A stretch of DNA of 64,000 nucleotides from Mucilaginibacter aquatilis (GTDB taxonomy: Bacteria; Bacteroidota; Bacteroidia; Sphingobacteriales; Sphingobacteriaceae). How positions within the stretch are numbered: the first letter of the stretch is position 1; each line of letters opens with the position of its first letter. Where the stretch lies: NCBI RefSeq assembly GCF_009755275.1, contig NZ_WQLA01000001.1, positions 620,001-684,000 of the forward strand. The letters are read 5' to 3'. The notes beneath the pieces are model-generated. The model had not been told where the DNA came from. It saw nothing but the letters and a program-made list of their open reading frames with translations, and ran no database searches. Below, piece by piece: positions 1 to 9,864 of the stretch. Position numbers and translations under genes: made by a program.

Positions 1-1943
1 GTTAAATCATCAGTTAAACCAGTGCCAGTACGGCCGGGCACCCAACGGGTAACAGCTGGTTTAGCATTCTTTTTTAAATATACAGGATCAACCGAACCAT
101 TCCACCAAGGTGAATCAGAACGTGAACCGCTGAGTACAGTGTTGCCTCTAACTAACCAACCGTTATTAATAGCCATTTTAGCAGCTAAAGCAGGTGTAGT
201 AGGCTGTTTAAAACCAATTTGATCAATAGTTTTAGCACCACCAGCAATTATTGTTATTGGGTTACGCTGTGATGCCTGATTTACCCAATCACCTAGGGTT
301 ACTGCCGGCTTAACTGAGTTTGCCGTTAAAGCCATAGCCACCTCAACAGTTGGGCTGCTTGATGCTTCGCCTTCGAAAGGTAAAATATCTGATTGTTCTT
401 TAGAAACTTCTCTGCCTAAACGCTCTTTCAACTGCGCGTAATAAAAGCTACGCGGATTTATGGAATTGTTCGATTCTTCCCAATGACCATCGCCTGCAAA
501 CTGTGCCCAGGTACCATATGCCCAATTTTGAGCACCGGGTGGTTGGTAGCAATCGACGCGACCTGCGGTACAGTTCCAAAACATGCTGTTAGCTGTGGTC
601 CAGCCTGCGCCTTGACCGTCTTGGCCGCAGTTCATGTAGCTAAGTGCCTGCCCGTCAATGTTCGTTAAATCAAACAACACCCCCGACGACCAGCTGTCGA
701 TAGTACCGCTAAAACCAAATGGTTGCCATGCCTGGCATTGCACAAATGCATTGGGGCCGGGAGCGCAATAGCCCACGGCAAAATCATGATAGCCATGCTC
801 GGCATACAAACGCTGGAACAACGTTTGACCACCCATGGTGTAAAAAGTATAACGACGCTGCCCTCCTATCTCAGATACAGGGGCAGTGGACTTACAATCC
901 TGCACCGTAATGCGGCTACTTGTTTCGAGTACAAAAACAGCCGAACCGGCAAAATGCTCAAAAGCTACCTGGCGTACCCATGCATCCTGAACATTTTCCA
1001 TTGTAATAGCCATCCAGCGGTGCGCTTCGTCTTTAGAATTCTGCACATCGTAAGCCGATTGCAACTTTAAATTCTCAATGCCGATGTTGTTGATACGGCC
1101 TGCCCATTGATAGGTATTTACTAAACCGCCTCCGTAAGCAGTATCTAAAGCTGTAGTAAGTGGCGCGTCAATGCTTATTTTATTGCCAGATGCGGCAGTT
1201 ACAGTTCTGTCCCAAATCACGTCACGCTCACCGGGCTTCCAACCTAGTGCGGTGATGCCGCCACCAAAATGGTCGGTTTTTAGTAAGTCAATCCAGTTTT
1301 TTGTGCTCGGGCGACGAATGAAGATATGATCGCCTGCTTTAAATTTCCCTCCAGCTAAAGTAAATGAGGTAGCATTAACCGGCACGTAGGCATCGGCTAT
1401 GTTAACAGTGTCGATAACTTTTCGGTCGTCTTTGCCCGCAACTCTTATGAAAGTTTCACGATCAGTACCTGCGGCTACAAGTGTGGTGCCATCATTGCCC
1501 ATCCCACTGCCACGTAATACAACGCCAGAAGATTTAAATATTAGGCTTCCGTTTACCTGATAAATTCCCTTTTGTAAAAGTACTGCACCTTTAAGGCCGC
1601 TTTTGTTAGCCGGTAATGCTGCTACATAATCAATTGCTGCCTGTATGCGTACAGTAGCATCGCCAGCTTTTACGGGAACAACAACTTTTACCGCGGCATC
1701 GGGTATAGGTTGTTCTGCGGCTTTATATCCTGCGTAGGAATAATCGGGGATACGGTTGCCTTTACCATCAACCGCATAAACAAGTTTGCCGCTCTTTTCA
1801 GCGGCAACCGGTGGTTGAGGTTTAACTTTGTTTGCTTTTTGGGCCCATGCGGGCGCGCACATAAGCGCGCACCCAAACATGCAACCAACCAAAATTCTTA
1901 TGTTTCTTTTAAAAGCGGAATCAATTATCATCCAATTAAACAT
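1..1943 (-). CDS. Secreted right-handed beta-helix (pectate-lyase-superfamily-like) protein, 3' end outside window
   Basis: The minus-strand frame is open from the ATG at 1943 to the left edge, giving at least 647 codons with no stop, so the C-terminus is missing. The start is chosen because this ATG directly abuts the TAA of the pectate lyase gene (TAAATG), which implies translational coupling. A basic N-region is followed by a hydrophobic stretch ending in PAWAQ, a likely signal peptide. The mature protein opens with a long strand-rich part in which short beta-turn repeats recur (for example VVLRGSGMGNDGTTLVAAG around residues 145-165), typical of pectin-acting beta-helices. Tryptophan-rich segments follow. 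It may belong to an uncharacterised Bacteroidota family of PUL proteins (DUF4955 or DUF6298 type); I cannot settle this by eye. Context points to pectin backbone binding or cleavage, but no catalytic residues are assigned. Confidence 0.75.
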   Translation of the reverse strand, partial: MFNWMIIDSAFKRNIRILVGCMFGCALMCAPAWAQKANKVKPQPPVAAEKSGKLVYAVDGKGNRIPDYSYAGYKAAEQPIPDAAVKVVVPVKAGDATVRIQAAIDYVAALPANKSGLKGAVLLQKGIYQVNGSLIFKSSGVVLRGSGMGNDGTTLVAAGTDRETFIRVAGKDDRKVIDTVNIADAYVPVNATSFTLAGGKFKAGDHIFIRRPSTKNWIDLLKTDHFGGGITALGWKPGERDVIWDRTVTAASGNKISIDAPLTTALDTAYGGGLVNTYQWAGRINNIGIENLKLQSAYDVQNSKDEAHRWMAITMENVQDAWVRQVAFEHFAGSAVFVLETSSRITVQDCKSTAPVSEIGGQRRYTFYTMGGQTLFQRLYAEHGYHDFAVGYCAPGPNAFVQCQAWQPFGFSGTIDSWSSGVLFDLTNIDGQALSYMNCGQDGQGAGWTTANSMFWNCTAGRVDCYQPPGAQNWAYGTWAQFAGDGHWEESNNSINPRSFYYAQLKERLGREVSKEQSDILPFEGEASSSPTVEVAMALTANSVKPAVTLGDWVNQASQRNPITIIAGGAKTIDQIGFKQPTTPALAAKMAINNGWLVRGNTVLSGSRSDSPWWNGSVDPVYLKKNAKPAVTRWVPGRTGTGLTDDL

Positions 1944-3605
1944 TTACTTAACCTGTGCTACACTTTTTTCGCCTTTTTGAGCAAGTGTATTCAAATATAC
2001 TTCGATGTTGCTGTAACCACCACCATTTTTAGCCATGGCTGCAGAGTCTTTAGGATCTTTTGGATTTAAACCATGAGCTTTTTCCCAAGCGTCAGGAATA
2101 CCGTCGTTATCGCTATCTACATAAGGTGTACCTTTATAGTCAGGATAACCACCAACCTGACTTGGATCAGTTATAATACCAATTTTATACGAATCAATAG
2201 GTAAACGACGGTGTTTAAACTGTGTTTCAGGTAACTTAACGCCGTCTTTGTATTCAATTTTACCAGTAGCCACTTGTTTAACAATACGGGTATCAACCGC
2301 ATCGCGCACCGGTAATGTTGCACCTGCATTAGCTAATACAAACGCGCGGCCGGTTTTAGCATCCATGATTTTAGTTGCCGGCATAGGGAAAGGCTTATTC
2401 CATTTCATGTAATCGGTGTATTTACCGGTGCCTTCCATTTCTTCACCTTTTTCGCCCTCTACCTGTACGCCTCCATCCCAGTTGTTGGCTGTTACTTTGG
2501 CATTGCCTTCCATAATGTTGCCATTAACGTAAGCCATACCATATACTTTATACTTCAACTTACTACGGCCCGACTCCGGTTTAAGGATACGGTGACCTAC
2601 CGGCTCGTTTTTAGGCGTAGCCGGCCCTGGCTGAAAGTAGTTATTGATGATGTTGAATTTAGCTGTGTAATCACCACCATCCATTGAGCGGTGTACCCAG
2701 TTAAATACAACGTTATTTACAAAATTGTAAATACCATTCCATCCAATTGATGGGTTACGGCCAGTATTGTCAGCCCAAAGGTTACGTACCAGCATGCTGT
2801 TTTCGCCGCCGGTTGTGCTACCAAAAGCGTGATTCCAGGTATCTAATGATTCTGAATATATACAGTTCGAGATAGTTACGTTAACAGTACCTTTTTTCTC
2901 GTCTTTGCTGCCATCTTCGGGGTCGAACATGTGGCGATAGATTGACATGTTCTCATCCAAACCCCAGCTGGTTGAGCAATGGTCAATAATGATGTTACCC
3001 ACCGGATTACCACCTAAAGCGTCATCACGACGACCTACATTGGTTTCACCACGACGGAAACGCATGTAACGCATAACCACGTCGTGCGTGTTGATCCAAA
3101 CCGATTCGCCCGCCACGCAGATACCCATACCCGGAGCAGATTGACCCTGGATAGTGATATATGGTGCACGAATAATTAAAGGCGTTTTAATACGGATTAT
3201 ACCCGAAACGTTGAAAACGATAATACGTGCGCCACCTTGCTCGCAAGCCCAGCGTAAAGTACCCGGACCGCTATCGGCCAAACTGGTAACCACATACACT
3301 TTACCGCCACGACCACCGAATGAGTAAGCGCCACCACCTTCAGCTCCTGGAAATGCTTTGATATCGGCTTGTGGTAAATCTGTAGGACGTGATGCCCACG
3401 GAATAAACGGTTTACCATGACGCATATCATAATCAACCTGTTTGTAAGCTATTTGCCACGCCGAGTCAGACTTACGCTGATTCTCTTTCATCATGGCCTC
3501 GCTTGCTGCCTTAACATCGGCGGGAATATCAGGATATTGAGCCGAAGCATTATTTGCAGTAATGCCGGCTAAAAAAACAGATGCGATTAAAATTCGTTTC
3601 TTCAT
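1944..3605 (-). CDS. Secreted pectate lyase, polysaccharide lyase family 1
   Basis: 553 aa. It should cleave unsubstituted polygalacturonan by beta-elimination, leaving 4,5-unsaturated ends. The signal peptide is residues 1-22 (ending ASAQ). The PL1 parallel beta-helix begins with the N-terminal signature FPGAEGGGAYSFGGRGGKVY (residues 85-104). Next come SGPGTLRWA (112-120), the helix strand VVMRYMRFRRGE (177-188) and IIIDHCSTSW (206-214), which are hallmark PL1 segments. Near the C-terminus DSDNDGIPDAWE is a calcium-binding thrombospondin-type-3-like loop, common as a tail in Bacteroidota PL1 enzymes. Length and layout fit the family. It is upstream of and coupled to the beta-helix gene that leaves the window, and about 380 bp downstream of susD behind a terminator, so it probably has its own promoter. 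Confidence 0.9.
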   Translation of the reverse strand: MKKRILIASVFLAGITANNASAQYPDIPADVKAASEAMMKENQRKSDSAWQIAYKQVDYDMRHGKPFIPWASRPTDLPQADIKAFPGAEGGGAYSFGGRGGKVYVVTSLADSGPGTLRWACEQGGARIIVFNVSGIIRIKTPLIIRAPYITIQGQSAPGMGICVAGESVWINTHDVVMRYMRFRRGETNVGRRDDALGGNPVGNIIIDHCSTSWGLDENMSIYRHMFDPEDGSKDEKKGTVNVTISNCIYSESLDTWNHAFGSTTGGENSMLVRNLWADNTGRNPSIGWNGIYNFVNNVVFNWVHRSMDGGDYTAKFNIINNYFQPGPATPKNEPVGHRILKPESGRSKLKYKVYGMAYVNGNIMEGNAKVTANNWDGGVQVEGEKGEEMEGTGKYTDYMKWNKPFPMPATKIMDAKTGRAFVLANAGATLPVRDAVDTRIVKQVATGKIEYKDGVKLPETQFKHRRLPIDSYKIGIITDPSQVGGYPDYKGTPYVDSDNDGIPDAWEKAHGLNPKDPKDSAAMAKNGGGYSNIEVYLNTLAQKGEKSVAQVK

Positions 3606-3987
3606 CTTCAGTTCATTGTATTGGTTACTACCCGGCAGTAAGAGCGTATCTCTGTAACAGTTTTTGCCCTCACCTGCAAAAGCTTTCCAAAATAAAAACA
3701 GGAAACCTAGGTAATATTGGTTCTTAAATACTTATTTCAAAGATGCGATGTAGCAAGGGCGATTTTATATAAAATATTAACAAACTCTTATGAGATGTTA
3801 GCATTGCCCCCGCAAATGGCCAAATGAGCCATACATAGCAAATATGTTACAAATTTATGCTGCACAAACACAGTTTTGCTGAATTAAGATACTTTTAAAA
3901 GCGAATGGTTTAGTTAAGATTATACAAAAGCTGTAAAACAACAAAGGGAGGCTTAACGGCCTCCCTTTGTTGTTTTATGAGATAAAA
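3606..3987. other. Intergenic region between susD and the PL1 gene
   Basis: 382 bp with no credible ORF on either strand. The susD-proximal end holds the strong terminator described separately (3935-3976). The remaining roughly 330 bp are AT-rich and form the leader and promoter region of the pectate lyase gene. I looked for the Bacteroidota promoter form (TTTG then TAnnTTTG) and found only a near match (a TATTTTG stretch close to 3690) without a well-spaced upstream box, so no promoter is called. Confidence 0.5.
3935..3976 (-). terminator. Rho-independent terminator of the susCD transcript
   Basis: A perfect 18-bp inverted repeat (3935-3952 with 3959-3976) encloses a 6-nt loop, with a GC-rich core (GGGAGGC/GCCTCCC) and A/T-rich flanks. 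It begins 12 bp after the susD stop codon. The A-rich and T-rich arms mean it could act in both directions, but the only gene ending here is susD on the minus strand. Confidence 0.9.
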
Positions 3988-5802
3988 TTATTGTAACGGA
4001 TCAAATGTGCCCCCCCAGCCTTTGTTCTGAAGTATTTTTGGATTGTTAGCAATTGAACTTTGAGGAATACCAAAGAAGTAGTATTCATCTTTCCAATTGA
4101 TGGTATAACCATTATCAAGTTGTTTATTCACAATTGTGAAATAAGTATACGCCTGATCTAATGTAAGCGCATCTCTACCAACGTATGGTGAAGTTGCTAA
4201 GCTTGCTGGAGCGCCAGCATTAAGATTTATTTGTCTTCCTGTCCTTACTTTTCCATTTAACACAGAGGCAAAAAGTTTACGACGACGAAGATCCCAAAAA
4301 CGTTTACCCTCAAAAGCGAACTCTATTTGGCGTTCATACATTACGGCGTTGATTAAAGGCGCACCACTTAAACCTGAAGTTATGCCGTACTGATCCGCAG
4401 TTGTTCCCTTCTCAATACCTGCACGTGCACGTATCAAATATAAATTGTCATAAGCTTCTTGATTGCGATTAGTAGCTGCAGCAGCCTCGGCAAGATTCAA
4501 CAACACCTCAGCGTAGCGAATTTCCATCCAATCAGTTCCTGAAAATTGAACTGCACTTTGAAGTGGGCTTGGATCAACAGCTTTACGGCAATAAAAACTT
4601 GTTCCACTGGCGTTGCCAGGCTCAACAGTTCTATTGTTTATAAAATAAGTCCACAGTCTATAGGTAGAGTTACCTATTATAGGCCATGTAGCTCCGTTGA
4701 ACGCAATTGTTGCATTGAAACGCGGATCGCGATTTTGATAAAATGTCTGATCGTTGTAAGTGTATTTAGTTGACGTTCCGGGTACTTTACCATCAAGCAT
4801 AGGATAAGCTTTAACCATTTCCCACGTTGGCTGGTAGGTTGCGCTACCGCCGGTACCTAAATAAGATGGACGAGCGTTATTATCATAAGTATTACTTTTT
4901 CTTACTTCTGTGGTTAAATTGTTAAAACCTGTAACCAAAACAGCTTCAGGGTTATTAACTTCAGTAAACCACATGTTATTGTAAGAAGTATTAAGCTTCC
5001 AATCTGCGCCCAAAAGGGTTACTGCCTGTTTACATGCATTATATGCATCTTCCCAACGTGAAGCAATACTTGCGGGAGCATTAGGATCGCTAGCACCTTC
5101 AGTAACAAACTGAGGACTTGCCCAAGTGATCAATACCCGCCCTTTGAAGGCAGCTGCAGCACCTGAAGTGATTCTTCCCCAGTCAGCAGAAGAGGCCCAT
5201 TTTCTTGGCAAGTACTTTATACAAGTATCAAGGTCGTTAGTGATTTGTTTTATACAATCCGAGGTCTTGCTTCTAGGAATTTGAGCTGCTTCTTTTGCTT
5301 CATTACCAACAGCTTCAAGCGGTGTTAAAACTAATGGCACTCCACCATACAATCGCACTAAATCAAAATATCTGAATGCACGTAAAAATAAGGCCTGTGA
5401 TATTAATCGGTTTTTAGTGGCAGCAGGAAGCGAGCCTGCATTTACATCTCTTATAAATGTATTTATTACCCTGATTTTACCGTAGTTATTGGTAATGCTT
5501 ACAGCAGTTGCAATATCACCAACCTCGGAAACACCTAAAGTACCTCTGAAAAACTTCACGTCGGCATAGGCCTCATCAGATATGCCCGTCGGGTTTGAAA
5601 TTGCGCTACCTGCACTTACCCCTGCCCAAGTTGGAAGGTTTTGATCGTAAATATAGTTGACGTTAAGAATTGCCAGTGTTGAGTCATTGAATATTTGACT
5701 TGCTACAGAGTAGTTTTCATCAACGTTATCAAGGGCCTTTTTGCAGCTTGTGAAGAAAAGCGGCAAACATAAAGCGGCCAAAAATATCTTATATAGTTTC
5801 AT
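3988..5802 (-). CDS. SusD-family (RagB/SusD) outer-membrane glycan-binding lipoprotein
   Basis: 604 aa. It is the surface lipoprotein partner of the SusC transporter just upstream, capturing oligosaccharide and closing over the barrel. The signal peptide ends in the lipobox F-T-S-C, with Cys20 as the lipidation site, followed by KKALD. The N-terminal half carries the tetratricopeptide-like helical SusD core (ALFLRAFRYFDLVRLYGGVP around residues 138-157, the best-conserved SusD stretch). The C-terminal part has the usual YAEVLLNLAEAA and RQIEFAFEGKRFWDLRRR segments. It starts 11 bp after the susC stop codon, so the two genes form one transcript that ends at the hairpin at 3935-3976. The ligand cannot be read from sequence; pectin or rhamnogalacturonan fragments are inferred from context. 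Confidence 0.95.
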   Translation of the reverse strand: MKLYKIFLAALCLPLFFTSCKKALDNVDENYSVASQIFNDSTLAILNVNYIYDQNLPTWAGVSAGSAISNPTGISDEAYADVKFFRGTLGVSEVGDIATAVSITNNYGKIRVINTFIRDVNAGSLPAATKNRLISQALFLRAFRYFDLVRLYGGVPLVLTPLEAVGNEAKEAAQIPRSKTSDCIKQITNDLDTCIKYLPRKWASSADWGRITSGAAAAFKGRVLITWASPQFVTEGASDPNAPASIASRWEDAYNACKQAVTLLGADWKLNTSYNNMWFTEVNNPEAVLVTGFNNLTTEVRKSNTYDNNARPSYLGTGGSATYQPTWEMVKAYPMLDGKVPGTSTKYTYNDQTFYQNRDPRFNATIAFNGATWPIIGNSTYRLWTYFINNRTVEPGNASGTSFYCRKAVDPSPLQSAVQFSGTDWMEIRYAEVLLNLAEAAAATNRNQEAYDNLYLIRARAGIEKGTTADQYGITSGLSGAPLINAVMYERQIEFAFEGKRFWDLRRRKLFASVLNGKVRTGRQINLNAGAPASLATSPYVGRDALTLDQAYTYFTIVNKQLDNGYTINWKDEYYFFGIPQSSIANNPKILQNKGWGGTFDPLQ

Positions 5803-5813
5803 TTTTATTGCTA

Positions 5814-8800
5814 TTAAAATCCAACATTTAAACCAAGTGATAGTGTTTTCAGGTTTGGATAAACATTATACGGCGTTCCATTATCACGATAAGTGAAAGG
5901 ATTGTAGAAGTTTACCGGGTTAGTTGCAACTAAAAATGCTTTAGCACTTCCAATACCTAACTTTTTGGTAAAAGACGCCGGAATGTTGTATCCTAAATTG
6001 ATGTTGTTAATACGGAATGTATAAGAACTTACATACCAAAAGCTTGACGGAAGGTCATAAGTATCTTTGTAGTATGGACTAGGATATTTAGCATTTATGT
6101 TTTCAGGAGTCCAATGGTCTGACCAAAACTCAGGACGATTAATTAAAGCTGTTGCTTGCTTACGTGAATCACCCTCGTAGCTACCCTGACCACCATAAGA
6201 CATGCCCATAGTAACTGCTAAAGTTATTCCTTTATAACCCGCACCAAAGTTTAAACCAAGGCTGTAATGGTTATCTTGTTTGTTAGTTAAATAGTCCTGA
6301 TCTTCTTCATTGATTTTACCATCAGGGGCTGTGAATTTACCTGAAGCATCTCTTGGTCCTCTCACGTCTTGATAATAAAGCATACCAGCCATTGGTTTTT
6401 GACCTTTAATAGTATAACCAGGATTGGCCGCGGCAAATGCATCAGCTTCCGCTTGAGTACGCCACATACCTAAATAGTGATAGCCAAAAAAGCCACGATC
6501 ACTTGAATATCCATTTTTATCAAGATATGTACCTACGTCACCCAAAGGTTGATCAACATTCAAGAGCTTGTTATCATTCCAGGCAAAGAATGGACTGAAA
6601 TTATAGGTAAAATCCTTTCCAATTTTATCTCTCCACGAGAAAGATAATTCATAACCAAAGGTGTTAACTGAGGCAAAATTTTCAGTTGGCGGCGCAACAC
6701 CGATAGTTGCAGGAACAGATGAAGTTAATGCTGACAGTAAGTTATAACGGTGAGAGAAGAATCCGTCCAAGGTTACAGATAATCTGTTTCTTAAAAACTG
6801 AGCATCAATACCGAAGTTCGTAGTCAGGTTATCATCCCATCTTGTGTTTGCGTTAGCAATTGCTATGTTAGGTGCAAATGAGTTACCTCTATCATTATTT
6901 CCACCAAATACGGCAGCTTTTCCTGTTTCCAGCTTATAGTTTTCCTGATATAGGAATGGCTTTGAACTATCATTACCTAATAAACCAACAGAACCGCGTA
7001 CTTTTAAGAAATCAACAAATTTGACACTGTTTTTAAAGAATCCTTCTTCAGAAATTACCCAACCTAATGATCCTGAAGGGAAAAAACCATATTCCTTGCC
7101 TGGGGCAAAGTTGTTGTTAGCATCTGTACGTAAAGAAACCTCTACCAAATACTTATTATCATAAGCATAATTTAAACGAGCTGCATAAGCTAAGCGACCG
7201 TAATTAAGTATTCGGCCATTTGCTTGATCTGTTGCTTGCTGACCGGTAGCAAAGTTCATGTTGTCAAAACCGCCAACTAACGTACCCTCACGAGAAGCAG
7301 CTAGGCTTTCTCCATGATTTTCCTGTTGCTCGAAAAGTGCTATTGCTGAAATATCATGCTTACCAAACTTATTCGCATAACTTAAAATTCCGTTGAATTG
7401 GTATACATCCAGATAGCCGGGAGTGAAACGTACGACATCGCCGTTCCTTGCAGTTGGTGTACTAACAATATTACCGCCAACAATATGCTTGTTTTCACCT
7501 AAACCTTCAAAATTGTAAAGGGTGTAACGACTACCATACTGCTTACTGAAATCGTTATTGATGTTACGGTTATAGCTCAAGGTTGCTTTCAAACCTTTAA
7601 CATGTGGTACTTCATACTCAATAGATGCCAAGAAGTTAAGCATCGTAGAACGTTGTGATGTATAGTTATTTAAGCGCTGAACTTCGAAAAAGTGAGCACC
7701 TTCAGTTGTACCAGTGTTTGATGACTGCAATACCGGTAGCCCGTTATAATACATAGGCCTAAATTGTGGAATTGCTTGTAATGAAATAAAATCGTTATTT
7801 AAGCTTTCTGAGCCTTGTTTAAAATAATAACGTTTGTTATCGCCAAGTGCTCCACTTACCGAGGTTGATACTTTAAGACCATTGGCAACTCTCACGTCAG
7901 AACTTGCTCTGAACGTTAATTTATTGGTATTAACGCCATCAAAGTTCGAATTTTGCTGTGTGTAACTTCCACCAGCAAAATAGGTGGCTTTATCACTACC
8001 ACCACTTACGTTTAAAGCATGGCGTGTTATATAAGATACTTGCCACGCATCTCTAAGATGATCGTAATTGTTATTTGCGAAGTGTGCAAGTTCATCAGGG
8101 CTGTAATAAGCTGTAAGACGTGTAGTAACTCCTGTGCTAGGGTTTGTATAATCGCCGTTTGGTTTAATAGCAAAATTGTTTGCAACCTGCAAATTATCAT
8201 TTAAGTAAGTTGCTTGCTGCAGTCCATTCATCATTTTAGGCAACATAACTGCGTCGCTCAAGCCATAAGAACCACTATAGCTAATTTTTGCCGCACCGGC
8301 CTTACCTCTTTTTGTTTTAACAACAATTACACCGTTGGCACCTAATATACCGTAAATAGCAGCAGACGCATCTTTCAAAATACTTATGCTTTCAACCTCG
8401 GAAGGATCAAGCAAGTTAAAGTCACTAACAGTACGTTGAATGTCATCAATAATATATAAAGGATCTGTTTTACCATCTTTAGCATAAAACACCGGATTTC
8501 TAATGGTAATTGTTGCGTTATTACCCGGACGCTCACTTCCACCTGCAACATTTACGTTAGGTAATTGACCACGCAACGTAGCAGCAAGGTTGGTAGATGG
8601 AATGTCTTCAATTGCTTTTATATTAACCTGTGCAACAGCACCTGTCAATGAAGCTTTCTTCTGCGTACCGTAACCTACAACCACAACATCTTCAAGATTT
8701 TCGGTTGATGGCACCATACGTACGTCAAAGTTGTTTTCGCCTACGCGTAATGTGCGTTCCTGGTACGCGTAACCAACATATTTAACGGTAACAACTACAT

Positions 8801-9002
8801 TTTGCATGTTTGTTGTTTTGAGGGCGTATTTACCGTTAACGTCGGTTTGTGTTGCCGTTGGGCTTCCTTTAACCTGGATAGTTACGCCCACAAGAGGCTC
8901 GTTTTTATCGCTGCTTACTACAGTACCGGTAATGGTTCGTGTTTGTGCGAACACCGATATTGAGACAATACAAAGCGATAAGAAAAGTAGAATTTTCTTC
9001 AT
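5814..9002 (-). CDS. SusC-family TonB-dependent outer-membrane oligosaccharide transporter
   Basis: 1062 aa. It imports oligosaccharides across the outer membrane using TonB energy, together with the SusD protein encoded 11 bp downstream. Residues 1-20 are a signal peptide. Residues 22-97 form the carboxypeptidase-regulatory-like beta-sandwich (ITGTVVSSDKNEPLVGVTI). The SusC signature ENLEDVVVVGYGTQKKASLT (101-120) includes the TonB-box-like region. The plug domain follows, with IEDIPSTNLAATLRGQLPNV and a VESISILKDASAAIYG segment around residue 205. The rest is the 22-strand barrel, ending in an aromatic residue (GLNVGF) as expected for barrel assembly. It lacks an N-terminal STN domain, so it is not expected to signal through an anti-sigma/ECF pair. 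Transcription probably starts in the 9003-9117 leader. Confidence 0.95.
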   Translation of the reverse strand: MKKILLFLSLCIVSISVFAQTRTITGTVVSSDKNEPLVGVTIQVKGSPTATQTDVNGKYALKTTNMQNVVVTVKYVGYAYQERTLRVGENNFDVRMVPSTENLEDVVVVGYGTQKKASLTGAVAQVNIKAIEDIPSTNLAATLRGQLPNVNVAGGSERPGNNATITIRNPVFYAKDGKTDPLYIIDDIQRTVSDFNLLDPSEVESISILKDASAAIYGILGANGVIVVKTKRGKAGAAKISYSGSYGLSDAVMLPKMMNGLQQATYLNDNLQVANNFAIKPNGDYTNPSTGVTTRLTAYYSPDELAHFANNNYDHLRDAWQVSYITRHALNVSGGSDKATYFAGGSYTQQNSNFDGVNTNKLTFRASSDVRVANGLKVSTSVSGALGDNKRYYFKQGSESLNNDFISLQAIPQFRPMYYNGLPVLQSSNTGTTEGAHFFEVQRLNNYTSQRSTMLNFLASIEYEVPHVKGLKATLSYNRNINNDFSKQYGSRYTLYNFEGLGENKHIVGGNIVSTPTARNGDVVRFTPGYLDVYQFNGILSYANKFGKHDISAIALFEQQENHGESLAASREGTLVGGFDNMNFATGQQATDQANGRILNYGRLAYAARLNYAYDNKYLVEVSLRTDANNNFAPGKEYGFFPSGSLGWVISEEGFFKNSVKFVDFLKVRGSVGLLGNDSSKPFLYQENYKLETGKAAVFGGNNDRGNSFAPNIAIANANTRWDDNLTTNFGIDAQFLRNRLSVTLDGFFSHRYNLLSALTSSVPATIGVAPPTENFASVNTFGYELSFSWRDKIGKDFTYNFSPFFAWNDNKLLNVDQPLGDVGTYLDKNGYSSDRGFFGYHYLGMWRTQAEADAFAAANPGYTIKGQKPMAGMLYYQDVRGPRDASGKFTAPDGKINEEDQDYLTNKQDNHYSLGLNFGAGYKGITLAVTMGMSYGGQGSYEGDSRKQATALINRPEFWSDHWTPENINAKYPSPYYKDTYDLPSSFWYVSSYTFRINNINLGYNIPASFTKKLGIGSAKAFLVATNPVNFYNPFTYRDNGTPYNVYPNLKTLSLGLNVGF

Positions 9003-9117
9003 CTTATTAATTTAGTATAGTTCACAAATTGGGTTTGTTATTTAAATTTTGTTTGGAGGGAAAAGCGTAATGTTTATCTCATACTTAAAATTTATGTTTA
9101 TTATTTATTGCTTAAAG

Positions 9118-9151
9118 GCATACACGCAGCGCTATAAGCGCGCATGTATGC
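9118..9151 (-). terminator. Long hairpin between the DUF3826 gene and susC, possible terminator
   Basis: Inverted repeat GCATACACGCAGCGCT (9118-9133) with AGCGCGCATGTATGC (9137-9151), allowing one G-U pair and one bulged A. It lies 8 bp after the DUF3826 stop codon on the minus strand. The stem is strong, but the U-run after it is poor, so it may be a leaky terminator, an mRNA 3'-end stabiliser or a processing site that sets susC expression apart from the genes upstream. Confidence 0.55.
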
Positions 9152-9159
9152 TTAGTTTC

Positions 9160-9858
9160 TTATTTATTTAACTGTTGTTTGTTTTTTTCTTCTTTAACGC
9201 GGGCTAACCATGCAGCCTCTTCTTTCTTCATGTCAATGCCGGCTGCAGATAGGTAATTGTTTATACGTCCTTTGTACTTACCAAACCACGCATGTTTTTT
9301 TTCTGATGATTCTGCATCCATTGCATGCTCTCTTGCCTCAATAAGCCATGCAGTAATTTGAGTTCTTTGCTCGTTGGTAAGGTTTGGCAACATGCTGTTG
9401 TAAGCCGTAGTAGTTACATTCAGCACATTGTATGTCATGCCGTCCTTAACCTGATTTATTTGCTCAGGTGTTAGGCCTGCCTTTTTTAAGCGTGTTAAGT
9501 ATTGCGGGTGCAATTTATCAATTTTAGCAGTGGTTTCTTCGTCAAGCTTTTTCAGCTGCGCTGCTGCCGCCTCTTTATTGTCGCCGGTTTCGGCTTTAAT
9601 GGCCGCTTTACGGTTATCACGTAAGGTATATATATCATTTAAATCCTGATATTGCTTAGCAACAACCTTTGTTACTTCAAGTGCCCTGGCAGAATCAGGA
9701 AGATTGATGCCTTTAACAATTTTTGCTGCGCGATCAAATACCACCTTACGGTAAGCTATTTCCTTTTCGGCAGCGCTGGTATTATCTTGTGCTACTGCAT
9801 TTGTAACGCTCAATAAAACTACGGCAAGCAAACCGTATATCACTTTTCTCATCATCAT
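9160..9858 (-). CDS. DUF3826-family exported protein
   Basis: About 232 aa from the first ATG (a GTG one codon upstream is also in frame). The signal peptide is residues 3-24, ending TNAVAQ. The mature part is almost wholly alpha-helical and charged: EKEIAYRKVVFDRAAKIVKG near the N-terminus, a helical middle rich in Lys, Ala and Glu, and the conserved centre LTPEQINQVKDGMTYNVL followed by a W-containing helix (AWLIEAREHAMDAESSEKK). This matches DUF3826, a family recurrent in Bacteroidota pectin loci with no established activity. It lies 6 bp after the fucose isomerase-like gene and so probably shares its transcript. A periplasmic helper or pectin-fragment-binding role is only inference from location. 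Confidence 0.8.
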   Translation of the reverse strand: MMMRKVIYGLLAVVLLSVTNAVAQDNTSAAEKEIAYRKVVFDRAAKIVKGINLPDSARALEVTKVVAKQYQDLNDIYTLRDNRKAAIKAETGDNKEAAAAQLKKLDEETTAKIDKLHPQYLTRLKKAGLTPEQINQVKDGMTYNVLNVTTTAYNSMLPNLTNEQRTQITAWLIEAREHAMDAESSEKKHAWFGKYKGRINNYLSAAGIDMKKEEAAWLARVKEEKNKQQLNK

Positions 9859-9864
9859 CACTAA

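Noticed and set aside
22..1070. Plus-strand ORFs across the first kilobase
   Set aside because: They are shadows of the minus-strand beta-helix gene, whose frame is open across the whole stretch with clear coding content.
3606..3800. Bacteroidota promoter with -33 TTTG and -7 TAnnTTTG before the pectate lyase
   Set aside because: Only a one-base-short -7 match was found and spacing to an upstream TTTG is wrong.
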